This document shows positions 1 through 7,437 of a stretch of DNA of 9,412 nt, piece by piece. The position numbers and the translations under genes were made by a program. The notes below the pieces were generated by a model that was given only the letters and a program-made list of their open reading frames with translations, made no database searches and was not told the origin of the DNA. Every line of letters starts with the position of its first letter. Position 1 is the stretch's first letter. This stretch comes from Ignavibacteriota bacterium (GTDB lineage: Bacteria > Bacteroidota > Ignavibacteria > Palsa-1295): NCBI GenBank assembly GCA_025357895.1, contig JANYLL010000217.1:1-9412 (forward strand), written 5' to 3'.

Positions 1-2
1 CT

Positions 3-734
3 TCGGATATTACCGGTACGGAAATTTTAGAACAGAATATTTCTACGGGCGCAAAAGAATTCCGGTTTATTAAAGGACCTGTCTTTGCTAATATTATTTT
101 AGCAGATGAGATCAACCGCACACCTCCGAAAACTCAGGCAGCACTCTTGGAAGCAATGCAAGAACATAAAGTAACCGCAGCTAATACAACGTATACATTG
201 AACGAGCCATTCTTTGTTCTTGCAACACAGAATCCTATTGAGCAAGAAGGCACCTATCCCCTTCCGGAAGCACAGCTTGACAGATTTATGTTGAACATCT
301 GGCTCGACTATCCTTCGGAAAAAGAAGAGATCGATATTGTAAAATCAACGACAAGCGAATACAAACCGCAGTTAAATAAAGTACTTTCGGGAAAAGATCT
401 AACATTGTTTCAGGATCTGGTTCGCTACGTACCGATCGCAGATAATGTTGTGGAGTATGCCGTAAAGCTTGTTGCAAAGTCCCGTCCTAAAAATCCGAAT
501 GCTCCCGATTATGTAAAAAAATATATCAGCTATGGTGCCGGTCCGCGTGCATCGCAATATTTAGTTCTGGGAGCCAAAGTCCGTGCACTATTAGATGGAA
601 GGTTTACTCCTTCAATTGAAGATATTCGCGCTCTTGCAACTTCAGTGCTTCGCCACCGTCTCGTGATGAATTTCAACGCAGAAGCTGAAGGAGTTTCGAC
701 GGTTGATCTGATCGGGAAATTAACGAAAGAATAA
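3..734 (+). CDS. MoxR-family AAA+ ATPase (3' part; start lies upstream of the window)
   Basis: The frame is open from the first complete codon at position 3, so the gene enters from the left and lacks its N-terminus, including the Walker A loop. What remains is diagnostic for MoxR ATPases: the Walker B motif ILADE followed by INRTPPKTQAALLEAMQE (93-150), sensor 1 in ATQNP (222-236), the arginine finger in LDRFM (about 276-290), and sensor 2 in GAGPRASQ (about 534-557) within the lid domain. MoxR proteins are cytoplasmic ATP-driven chaperones thought to remodel VWA-domain partners. A BatA-type VWA gene follows on the same strand at 2936, which fits, but the S8 protease lies between them and the usual DUF58 gene is not seen. 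The stop is TAA at 732-734, 13 bases before a repeat element begins. Family assignment is secure; the biological target is inferred. Confidence 0.95.
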   Translation, partial: SDITGTEILEQNISTGAKEFRFIKGPVFANIILADEINRTPPKTQAALLEAMQEHKVTAANTTYTLNEPFFVLATQNPIEQEGTYPLPEAQLDRFMLNIWLDYPSEKEEIDIVKSTTSEYKPQLNKVLSGKDLTLFQDLVRYVPIADNVVEYAVKLVAKSRPKNPNAPDYVKKYISYGAGPRASQYLVLGAKVRALLDGRFTPSIEDIRALATSVLRHRLVMNFNAEAEGVSTVDLIGKLTKE

Positions 735-747
735 TTATCATCACGAT

Positions 748-867
748 GTCATTGCGAGAAAGTCGCGAAGCGACAACGAAGCAATCCCCTGAGGTATGTT
801 ATAAGGCCGAACATCCAGCTATCCTGTGGGGATTGCTCCGTCGGACTAAAGTCCTTCTCGCAATGAC
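748..867. repeat. Facing pair of CATTGCGAG repeat modules forming a nested inverted repeat
   Basis: The outer arms are a perfect 13-bp inverted repeat: GTCATTGCGAGAA at 748-760 and its complement at 855-867. A second perfect 10-bp pair lies inside them, AGCAATCCCC at 780-789 with GGGGATTGCT at 828-837. Between outer and inner arm each side has its own small hairpin: GTCGC-GAA-GCGAC (762-774) on the left and GGAC-TAAA-GTCC (843-854) on the right. The left half, read in reverse complement (800 to 748), aligns closely with the single module at 5855-5905 and shares AACATACCTCAG with it. The right half is more diverged. The element could fold into a large branched structure in RNA or extrude from DNA. 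It lies between the moxR stop and the protease coding region and overlaps the protease start. No transposase is linked to it here. Confidence 0.85.
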
Positions 868-2893
868 ACCATACATTTTTTTCCTTGTGCAGAGTAGTAC
901 TTGCCAAACAAAATACTGGATCGAGTTCAAAGATAAACGCATCACTGCTTCCGATTTCAAATCCGGTAATCCGATTTTTGAAACGACACTGAAAGAATTT
1001 TCTCTGAAAGCATTAAAGCGCCGAGCCAACGCTCTTGGCACGGCAGAGATAGAAAAGATCATTACTATTGAAGATGCTCCTGTTTGTATGAAGTATCTCG
1101 ATTCTCTTCGCTCATTAGGAATTTCTGCGCAAACAATTTCCTCCTGGGCAAATGCTTTGAGCGCTTATCTGAGTGCAGATCAAATAAAACTTTTGCAAAA
1201 GCAAACATTTATTATCGGATTGCATCCGATAGCTACTTCTAAAAGAAATACTCAGAGTACAGAAGAATTGCAATCGATCTTTCTTCGATCAACTGCAAAT
1301 TTAAATGATGACCAACCTGAAGTGCTTCCAATACCCGCAGGCTATGATTCTATCATTTACCATTACGGATTAACCGACGGGCAGCTTCGACGTATCAATG
1401 TTGCTCCGCTTCATGCAATGGGATTTGACGGAAGTGGTATCTTGCTCGGATATCTTGATGTAGGATTTCGGTGGCGTGCAATGCGAACGACGAAAATGCA
1501 TCATGTCATTGCCGAGTACGATTTTATATTTCATGATTCTCTGACCGCAAATGATTCTCTTGACGTTTCCGATCAGGATGGACATGGCTCCCTTGTCCTG
1601 AGTGCAGCTACAGGTTTTTTTCCGGATTCAATTATGGGACCTGCGTATAACCCCGATCTTCTACTTGCAAAAACAGAAGACATCCGCAGTGAACGGCCGA
1701 TCGAAGAAGATAATTATGCCGCTGCAATGGAGTGGATGGAAAAGCTCGGCGTCGATATTACATCAAGTTCACTGGGATATTTTCGTTTCGATAGTGGATT
1801 TGTAAGTCATATCTATCCCGATTTGGACGGTAAGACTACTATATGCGCAAAAGCATGCGAACGAGCGGCAAAACTTGGTGTGCTCTGCTGCACTGCAATG
1901 GGAAATGGTGGAAAAGATCTCTCCTATCCATATCTGATTACTCCTGCCGATGCTGATAGTATTATCTCTGTCGGTGCACTTGAGCTGAATGATAGTATTG
2001 CAAACTTTTCTTCGCGAGGACCAACCTTCGATAAGCGATTGAAACCGGAGATCTGTGCACCTGGCGTTGCAATTTGGACAATGACACATGATGATACATT
2101 TACTCAGGCATCCGGCACATCGTTAGCTACTCCGCTTGTTTCGGGAGCATGTGCATTGATCAAGCAAGCTCATCCTCAAGCAAGTGCGCAAGCCATTCGC
2201 AAAGCAATTATGAGAACAGGAATCCGTTTCCCGGAACAAATACCTGACACTGCGTATGGATATGGGAAGCTCGATACCTATAGCGCCGCTCTTTCTCTCG
2301 GCACGATCATCGGCACCTCGCGAATCTGGAAAGTTGACTCAGTCCACCACATTGAAGTCGGCATTGCCGCAAATAACAGAGTAGTAAATCCACGAATTGT
2401 CTATGCAATAAATAAGGATATTACGTTTACAAATACACTTCCTCTTTCTCTTGCAACTGATTCGTTAATTTACACTGCAACATTCCCACGCTTGCCTATA
2501 GGTACACTCGTGCAATATTTTGTTGCTACTGATGACGGAGCTGATACCATCACCCTTTATCCACGGAATGCACCGGATTCCGTCTTCCGTTTTCACATCG
2601 GCGACACTACGATCATTCCGCCATTTAGCGTCAAAGAAAATCCTTCCTCCTCTTCTCTGAAACTTTCGCCAAATCCTGCACATGATAGGATCGATATTCG
2701 TGTGCAAACAGATGAAGCTGTTGTGTATAAAATTACTGATGCGCTTGGAAGAGAAGTTTTGCGATATGATGCCGAGCCGAATCTGCAAGAGATTCGTATT
2801 CGGTTGGATAGATTTGCACGCGGCGTTTACGAATTGCATGCTCAATCTGCTTCAGGAAAGTTTTTTCAGATCACTAAACTAATTGTTGATTAA
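833..2893 (+). CDS. Secreted subtilisin-like (S8) serine protease with type IX secretion sorting domain
   Basis: Numbering is from the proposed TTG start at 833 (686 aa). A signal peptide (RRTK, then hydrophobic VLLAMTPYIFFLV) precedes a prosegment at about 27-137 starting KYWIEFKDK. This resembles the inhibitory prodomain of FCB-type S8 proteases. The catalytic triad is visible: Asp209 in GYLDVGF, His251 in DGHGS, Ser430 in SGTSLATP, with oxyanion Asn358 in AMGNGG. Residues about 608-686, starting SLKLSPNPAHDR, are a T9SS type A sorting domain, so the product should cross the inner membrane by Sec and the outer membrane by type IX secretion. The start is uncertain: ATG at 746 would translate the whole repeat element, while ATG at 863 (made by the repeat's end, GCAATGAC) leaves a signal peptide without a charged n-region. 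TTG at 833 gives the best export signal. The protease substrate is unknown. The gene sits unexpectedly between moxR and a BatA gene. Confidence 0.9.
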   Translation: MLRRTKVLLAMTPYIFFLVQSSTCQTKYWIEFKDKRITASDFKSGNPIFETTLKEFSLKALKRRANALGTAEIEKIITIEDAPVCMKYLDSLRSLGISAQTISSWANALSAYLSADQIKLLQKQTFIIGLHPIATSKRNTQSTEELQSIFLRSTANLNDDQPEVLPIPAGYDSIIYHYGLTDGQLRRINVAPLHAMGFDGSGILLGYLDVGFRWRAMRTTKMHHVIAEYDFIFHDSLTANDSLDVSDQDGHGSLVLSAATGFFPDSIMGPAYNPDLLLAKTEDIRSERPIEEDNYAAAMEWMEKLGVDITSSSLGYFRFDSGFVSHIYPDLDGKTTICAKACERAAKLGVLCCTAMGNGGKDLSYPYLITPADADSIISVGALELNDSIANFSSRGPTFDKRLKPEICAPGVAIWTMTHDDTFTQASGTSLATPLVSGACALIKQAHPQASAQAIRKAIMRTGIRFPEQIPDTAYGYGKLDTYSAALSLGTIIGTSRIWKVDSVHHIEVGIAANNRVVNPRIVYAINKDITFTNTLPLSLATDSLIYTATFPRLPIGTLVQYFVATDDGADTITLYPRNAPDSVFRFHIGDTTIIPPFSVKENPSSSSLKLSPNPAHDRIDIRVQTDEAVVYKITDALGREVLRYDAEPNLQEIRIRLDRFARGVYELHAQSASGKFFQITKLIVD

Positions 2894-2907
2894 TATGAAT
2901 TTTTCTC

Positions 2908-2935
2908 AATTCTTCATTCTGCATTCTTAATTCTC
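2908..2935. repeat. Heptamer array, four units, abutting the BatA start codon
   Basis: Four 7-base units lie in tandem without gaps: AATTCTT, CATTCTG, CATTCTT, AATTCTC. The array ends exactly where the TTG start codon of the next gene begins. Related arrays with the same unit length and pattern (A or C, then ATTYT, then any base) lie at 5910-5944 and 9232-9252. It fills most of the 42-base gap between the protease and BatA genes, so any ribosome-binding signal for BatA must lie in it or be absent. Confidence 0.7.
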
Positions 2936-5137
2936 TTGACATTTCTTAACCCATACGTTCTCTTCGGTCTCATTGCAGCGAGCTTTCCGGTGCTCTTCCA
3001 TCTATTTGCTCAACGCAAGGCGAGACGTGTGGAGTTCAGCTCGATCAGGTTTTTGCAGAAGCTCGAAAAATCTTCAATGCGCAAAGTAAAACTGCGCCAG
3101 ATTCTTTTATTGATCCTGCGAACGCTTCTTATTATTTGTCTTGTCATGGCATTCTCCCGCCCTGCACTGCGCGGCTATTTAGGCGGATTTTTCGGAACAT
3201 CACATGCAAATACAACCGTCGTTCTTCTTATGGACAATTCCGCTTCGATGTCACGGCGTAATGCCGGCGGCACGTATTTTAAGCAGGCAATAGATGCAGC
3301 AAACGAGATCGCAACTGCGATAGAAGATGGCGATGAAGCAGTTGTTATTCCCCTTGCTTCTCTTGAGCGCGGCAAAGAATATCCGCCGCTTCATACGATC
3401 ATAGATATTCGCAAAGCTATTTCTCAGATCATCATTGCAGATGCTCCGGCACAAATTGATGACGGGCTTCGCGTTGCAAGCGCAGTACTAAGCAGATCAT
3501 ATAATGTTAATAAAGAAATTTATCTCATCTCCGATGCACAGTCGCGGAATTACCGGAAAGAAACCGATGTAAAAAATGATTCTGCTGCTTTACGATTAAA
3601 GCTTTTTGACGAGCGCACAAGAATGTTTGTTGCTGATATCGGTGAATCTGAAAACTCCGGCCGTAATCTTTCACTTGACTCGCTCAAACCCAAAACAACG
3701 ATCTTTGAACCGGGCAGGCCATTGGAATTCGAAGCTTATATTCGCAATACCGGAGATGGTGCTGCGGAGAATGCAGTGGTCTCACTGTTTTATAATGATG
3801 AGCGCGTTGCTCAACGATCTCTGAGCGGCCTGGCACAAAATAAAAGCGATAAAGTTTTAATAAGTGCATTACCTCACAAGACAGGCTTGCTTTCAGTTCG
3901 TGCTGAACTTGAAGACGATGCGCTTCCGTTCGACAACAAACGTTATCTTTCTCTTACGCTGCCCGCAACGCGCCGTATCGGAATTTTTATTACGCATGAA
4001 AGCGATGCACAATATATAAAACTTGCGCTCGAGCAATCTCTTTCTGAGCATAGCGAGCTTCCCTATTCCGTGGAACTTCATCGGCTCGAAGAGCTGCGGA
4101 TGCTTCCATCGCTTCGCTCTCGCCTTGATGCAGTGGTGATCGGAATTGCTGCGGAGCAGATTGACGGAAGCGATACCAAAGCATTGAAGGATTATATTTC
4201 ATCCGGCAAAGGTGCTGCTATATTTGCTTTAAGCGGAATTCAAACCCCACAATTTAATTCTTCGGTTAGTCCATCTCTCGGAATTCCGAATATCGAATCG
4301 AAGGAAGGCTCTGCACAAGGAATGGATAAATATGCAAGCTTTGCTCAATTTGATTTTGCTCATCCGTTCTTTGCAGGAATGTTCGAAGAGAAAGGCGGAA
4401 GTCTTACTGCGCGCGGCATTGAATCACCAAAAATTTTTGAATACTATCGTTTCTCACGTATGGGCATTCCGCTCATCACACTTTCAAGTGGTGCATCATT
4501 CTTGAATGAAGTTTCGATTGGCAAAGGTAAGGTATTACTCTATGCATTGCCTCCAACTCCATCCTTCAGCGACTTCCCCCACAAAGCGATCTTTCTCCCG
4601 CTTATCCGCAGAACTGCTGCCTATCTATCAGCGATTGGCACAAAGGATGAAAATGAAGATGCTGAGTATTATACGGACCAACCGTTTGATGTTATGCTTC
4701 CGCAACTTGGAAGCGAACAATCCGGATTGAAACTGCTTATTAAATCGCCCGATGGATCTTCGGAGCGAGTTGAATCCATTTCAACAGAAGGAAAACTTCG
4801 CATCCATCTTGATAATGCTCATACTGCAGGAATATATACGGTCTATAAGAATGCCGAAGCCCGCGAACCCGTTGCATCATTCGCAGTAAATATTCGAAGT
4901 GATGAAGCCGATCTTCGCCGCGCAACACCGGATGCTGCCGATTCTTTCATTGCTCCGCTTTTTGCAAGACCAAAAGAATCAATTGCAAGAATCGATCCGG
5001 CAAGTAAGGACCTCACGAAAAAAATAAAAGAATCGCGCTTTGGAATAGAATTATGGCAGACGTTTCTTGTGATCGCATTATTTTGTGCTATTGCAGAGAT
5101 GCTCATTGCAAGAGAAGCGAAACGTATTGATGCATAA
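2936..5137 (+). CDS. BatA-type membrane protein with VWA domain (aerotolerance operon type)
   Basis: This 733-aa protein begins with the standard BatA N-terminal domain (TFLNPYVLFGLIAASFPVLF): a first membrane helix at about 6-24, the RR-rich stretch with EFSSIRFL, and a second helix at about 55-73. A von Willebrand A domain follows, with the metal-site motif DNSAS at Asp100-Ser104 and the later LISDAQ at about Asp200. Residues about 215-330 look like a beta-rich domain (FEPGRPLEFEAYIRNTGDG). Residues about 345-560 resemble the glutamine-amidotransferase-like domain common in long BatA proteins. A final helix near 706-725 is followed by a short basic tail. The start codon is TTG at 2936; it is chosen because the family's conserved N-terminus begins exactly there and no in-frame ATG precedes it. 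These proteins are inner-membrane partners of MoxR ATPases; the exact role is not established. No Shine-Dalgarno sequence is visible. Confidence 0.93.
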   Translation: MTFLNPYVLFGLIAASFPVLFHLFAQRKARRVEFSSIRFLQKLEKSSMRKVKLRQILLLILRTLLIICLVMAFSRPALRGYLGGFFGTSHANTTVVLLMDNSASMSRRNAGGTYFKQAIDAANEIATAIEDGDEAVVIPLASLERGKEYPPLHTIIDIRKAISQIIIADAPAQIDDGLRVASAVLSRSYNVNKEIYLISDAQSRNYRKETDVKNDSAALRLKLFDERTRMFVADIGESENSGRNLSLDSLKPKTTIFEPGRPLEFEAYIRNTGDGAAENAVVSLFYNDERVAQRSLSGLAQNKSDKVLISALPHKTGLLSVRAELEDDALPFDNKRYLSLTLPATRRIGIFITHESDAQYIKLALEQSLSEHSELPYSVELHRLEELRMLPSLRSRLDAVVIGIAAEQIDGSDTKALKDYISSGKGAAIFALSGIQTPQFNSSVSPSLGIPNIESKEGSAQGMDKYASFAQFDFAHPFFAGMFEEKGGSLTARGIESPKIFEYYRFSRMGIPLITLSSGASFLNEVSIGKGKVLLYALPPTPSFSDFPHKAIFLPLIRRTAAYLSAIGTKDENEDAEYYTDQPFDVMLPQLGSEQSGLKLLIKSPDGSSERVESISTEGKLRIHLDNAHTAGIYTVYKNAEAREPVASFAVNIRSDEADLRRATPDAADSFIAPLFARPKESIARIDPASKDLTKKIKESRFGIELWQTFLVIALFCAIAEMLIAREAKRIDA

Positions 5138-5198
5138 ATTTAGGATGAGCTACTCAATACAATCCTTGTTAAATGTCCTGATATAATCATAATTCATT

Positions 5199-5846
5199 AT
5201 GAAAAAATATCTCCTTCTTGTTTTTTGCCTCGGAATCATATCCTGCAAAAGTAGCACAGATACCGGCACCCAAAATCAAACCGTTATCATGCCTCTCGCA
5301 ATTGGCAATACGTGGATATACCTTGATAACGGCTATGATTCGAACGGACATCTCTTTGTACCTTCCACTTACGATACGCTCTTGATCAGCGATACAATTA
5401 CTTATGGAAAAGATATTTTATACAAACCACAGAACCGATTAATTTATTATACTAATAAAGCGAATGGTCTATGGGTTAGGTATGATTTGGCTCCATCTGA
5501 AGAAATATTTTTTGCAAAATATCCTGCGAAAGACGGTGATATTTTCCGGCGTGATTCACTTATCGTTACTAAAGAATCAAGTCCTGATCCACTCGGATTA
5601 ACAATTGGAAATTTTATCGTCTCTTCAACGACAGAATCCGTTACTGTTCCGGCAGGTACTTTTGTTTGTTATAAATACAACGCCGATTATTACGATACAA
5701 CAAGCCATCAATTAGTTGACAGAGTTAATTCATTCTATGCACCAAATGTCGGAAGGATCAAGTCCGAAGATTTTCATTTGGATAGCGCAACACAAATTTT
5801 GAAATTGCTACAATCTTCCGAACTTATGAAAGTAATGCTGAATTGA
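5199..5846 (+). CDS. Small predicted lipoprotein of unknown function
   Basis: The 215-aa product opens with MKKYLLLVFCLGIISC, a type II signal peptide with the likely lipidated Cys16, then a Ser/Thr-rich linker. A segment MPLAIGNTWIYLDNGY (about 31-46) resembles the 'PL.vGNTWtY' opening seen in many FCB lipoproteins. Near the C-terminus, TVPAGTFVCYKY followed by FYAPNVGRIKSE matches a pattern known from DUF3108-like and related envelope proteins of beta-sheet fold. It is therefore expected to be anchored in the cell envelope facing the periplasm or surface. It starts 61 bases after the BatA gene on the same strand, so it may be read through from that gene or have its own promoter. Function is unknown; the lipoprotein call is strong and the fold is inferred from motif memory. 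Confidence 0.85.
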   Translation: MKKYLLLVFCLGIISCKSSTDTGTQNQTVIMPLAIGNTWIYLDNGYDSNGHLFVPSTYDTLLISDTITYGKDILYKPQNRLIYYTNKANGLWVRYDLAPSEEIFFAKYPAKDGDIFRRDSLIVTKESSPDPLGLTIGNFIVSSTTESVTVPAGTFVCYKYNADYYDTTSHQLVDRVNSFYAPNVGRIKSEDFHLDSATQILKLLQSSELMKVMLN

Positions 5847-5854
5847 TAAGAATG

Positions 5855-5905
5855 AACATACCTCAGAGGATTGCTTCGTCGAGCTAAAGCTCTCCTCGCA
5901 ATGAC
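5855..5905. repeat. Single copy of the CATTGCGAG repeat module
   Basis: This 51-base stretch matches the reverse complement of the left half of the element at 748-867. It has AACATACCTCAG (5855-5866), GGATTGCTTCGT (5868-5879), a hairpin GAGC-TAAA-GCTC (5881-5892) and the terminal CTCGCAATGAC (5895-5905). The TAAA loop equals that of the right-hand module of the first element while the stem differs (GGAC/GTCC there) and still pairs. It lies 9 bases after the lipoprotein stop, in the gap between two convergent genes, where its hairpin could also help end transcription. Confidence 0.85.
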
Positions 5906-5909
5906 ACAT

Positions 5910-5944
5910 AATTTTCAATTTTACATTTTTAATTTTACATTTTG
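5910..5944. repeat. Heptamer array, five units, overlapping the 3' end of the methyltransferase gene
   Basis: Five gapless 7-base units are present: AATTTTC, AATTTTA, CATTTTT, AATTTTA, CATTTTG. The array begins 4 bases after the repeat module at 5855-5905. The methyltransferase stop codon (5935-5937, read leftward) lies in the fourth unit, so the last codons of that gene are made of repeat sequence. The unit length is not a multiple of three, so a change in copy number inside the coding part would shift the frame. Confidence 0.7.
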
Positions 5945-6747
5945 CGTCCCGCCATATCAACTACGATCGGCGAGCAAAATATCGCATCGGGATTTTTTCG
6001 GTGTGTGTACCAATCTTCGAGCATAGTATCTCCCATTTCTTTTGTTGTTGCGCCGCTATCAACCATTAACTGCATGTGCTTAGTGAAAAATTTATCAGCC
6101 CATTCTATCACATCGCTATCCGGTCCTCCTGCAAGACAATGTGGTGAGTAATCAATCATTTCCAATCCATGCTTGCGAAAGATCGCCGGAATTTTCGCAG
6201 CAACAAATGCATCGCCTCCGCTTACTGCCCAATGTTTAATGACCATATCAAGTGCATGATCGAATGCGCCCCCCTTTGGATATAGACCTAAACCGCTATA
6301 AAGATAATCCTGAATGGCAATTACTCCACCCTTTTTTAATGAAGGCAGAAGATTCACAATAAATTTTTCAGGATCGGGCACGAAGCCGATAACCCATCTG
6401 ACAAAGATGAGCTCGAAATGATCTTTAGGAAGTTCAGCGGTTTCAGCGCTGCCTTGGATGTATTTGGTATTCTTCCATCCTCGCTTATCTGACTCCTCTT
6501 TAAAATAGTCAAGATAATATTGTGCTGGCTCAAGCGCAGTTACTTCACCGCTTTCTCCGACTCGCTGGCACAGATCAACCGAAACGAAACCCGGACCCGA
6601 ACCGACATCGAGACATTTCCAGCCATCTCCGACACCAATTTTAGCAAAGAACGCATCAGAAACACTTTTCCATACTCCATGTTGAAATCGAAGGCGCTCT
6701 AATTCTTCGTTATTTATGCCAAGAATATATTCTTTCTCGTCTTTCAC
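5935..6747 (-). CDS. Class I SAM-dependent methyltransferase
   Basis: The 270-aa product has the Rossmann-type SAM-binding core: motif I LDVGSGPGF at 46-54, the acidic residue ending strand 2 (Glu73 in ALEPA), QGSAETAELP at 98-107 near the adenine site, LIFVRWVIGFVPDP at 113-126, and the post-motif LKKGGVIAIQDY at 137-148. The opening YILGINNEELERLRFQH is typical of UbiE/Methyltransf_11-like enzymes of about this length. The C-terminal ~120 residues are variable and presumably bind the acceptor, which cannot be named from sequence. The start is GTG (6745-6747): upstream in-frame codons give no better start, and the family N-terminus fits here. It lies 45 bases downstream of the DUF1569 gene on the same strand, so co-transcription is possible. 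Its final residues (RKM) and stop fall in a heptamer repeat. Confidence 0.9.
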   Translation of the reverse strand: MKDEKEYILGINNEELERLRFQHGVWKSVSDAFFAKIGVGDGWKCLDVGSGPGFVSVDLCQRVGESGEVTALEPAQYYLDYFKEESDKRGWKNTKYIQGSAETAELPKDHFELIFVRWVIGFVPDPEKFIVNLLPSLKKGGVIAIQDYLYSGLGLYPKGGAFDHALDMVIKHWAVSGGDAFVAAKIPAIFRKHGLEMIDYSPHCLAGGPDSDVIEWADKFFTKHMQLMVDSGATTKEMGDTMLEDWYTHRKNPDAIFCSPIVVDMAGRKM

Positions 6748-6792
6748 AATATTATTACATAAAAAAGGTGAGTTAAACCCGCCTTGAAATTC

Positions 6793-7251
6793 TTAAACTC
6801 CGAACTGTTTGAGATGATGATCGAGATGACCATAATTGAGTCGTGCCCAATCTTGCTTTGACATTTTTCCGAGAAGCGGGCTTTCCGTACCATATTTAGA
6901 GGCATTTGGAAAACGGTTCAGGATTGCTTTTAACTGTTCGCGCTCCGCATTAAAATCCACAGGATTTACTCCATTCTCAACGGTATTAAATTCCGGGAAT
7001 GTCTCAGCCTTTCCTTTTGGCGGAGGAATATCGGTTTTGAGAACGACAAAACGCATGATCGCTCTCATGATCGGACCGGATTTAGCGGTTGCAGGCATTT
7101 CTCCCATAGCATTCTCTAACCCATACGCCGTATGCCTGAGCATTTGATTAACATTCATTTTACCCCACTGGCTTTTAGCACCTGGCGTCAGTTTATCAAT
7201 TCGCGAAATAATTTCCGCACGGGTTTCCGGCTGAAGAAGGTTTTTTTTCAT
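6793..7251 (-). CDS. DUF1569 family protein (DinB-like four-helix fold)
   Basis: The 152-aa product starts at ATG 7249-7251 (MKKNLLQPET). The frame continues upstream, but that extension is hydrophobic, repeat-poor and unlike the family, so the shorter start is preferred. Family signatures are KMNVNQMLRHT around His40 and the C-terminal YGHLDHHLKQFGV with His142, His145 and His146. In the related DinB/YfiT superfamily, histidines at such positions bind a divalent metal. PPPKGKAETFPEF in the middle is also typical of DUF1569. DUF1569 proteins are small and cytoplasmic; their biochemical role is not established, though the superfamily includes thiol-transferase-like enzymes. It precedes the methyltransferase gene by 45 bases and is divergent from the gene at 7438. 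Confidence 0.9.
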   Translation of the reverse strand: MKKNLLQPETRAEIISRIDKLTPGAKSQWGKMNVNQMLRHTAYGLENAMGEMPATAKSGPIMRAIMRFVVLKTDIPPPKGKAETFPEFNTVENGVNPVDFNAEREQLKAILNRFPNASKYGTESPLLGKMSKQDWARLNYGHLDHHLKQFGV

Positions 7252-7336
7252 TATGGTGATATGATTGAAAATTAGAATCATTAAGTATACAAAAGAAAAC
7301 GGAAAAAAGTTGAGATTTCCTTTCTGGCACACACTT

Positions 7337-7372
7337 TGTATGATATCAACTCGAGAGCATATATATCATACA
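7337..7372. promoter_or_regulatory. 10-bp inverted repeat in the divergent intergenic region (candidate operator)
   Basis: TGTATGATAT (7337-7346) and its exact complement ATATCATACA (7363-7372) flank a 16-base spacer that contains CTCGAG. The site lies in the 186-base gap between the DUF1569 gene (leftward, starts 7251) and the small gene starting at 7438. That is a natural place for a shared operator. It could equally form an RNA hairpin. No regulator gene is adjacent, so the role is inference. Confidence 0.4.
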
Positions 7373-7437
7373 CAATCGCATGCTTTAGTACCCCCGCAAT
7401 ATTCAGACGCCTTATAATTTTATTATCAGAAAAACTT

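Noticed and set aside
3..734. Reading the moxR fragment as a complete gene starting at ATG 156 or thereabouts
   Set aside because: The frame is open to the window edge and the upstream codons encode the expected MoxR sequence including Walker B, so internal ATG codons are not the start.
746..832. ATG at 746 as the start of the protease, adding 29 residues
   Set aside because: Those residues are a direct translation of the repeat element and put the signal peptide deep inside the protein. The frame is open there but nothing resembles a family N-terminus.
5166..5187. TTGTTA and TATAAT as a promoter for the lipoprotein gene
   Set aside because: The spacing is only 10 bases and the -10 box would leave a leader of about 5 bases, so it is probably chance in AT-rich sequence.
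6765..6785. Hairpin AAGGTG/CGCCTT between the DUF1569 and methyltransferase genes as a terminator
   Set aside because: On the relevant leftward strand the stem has a C-A mismatch and only four firm pairs before the T-run, so it is too weak to call.
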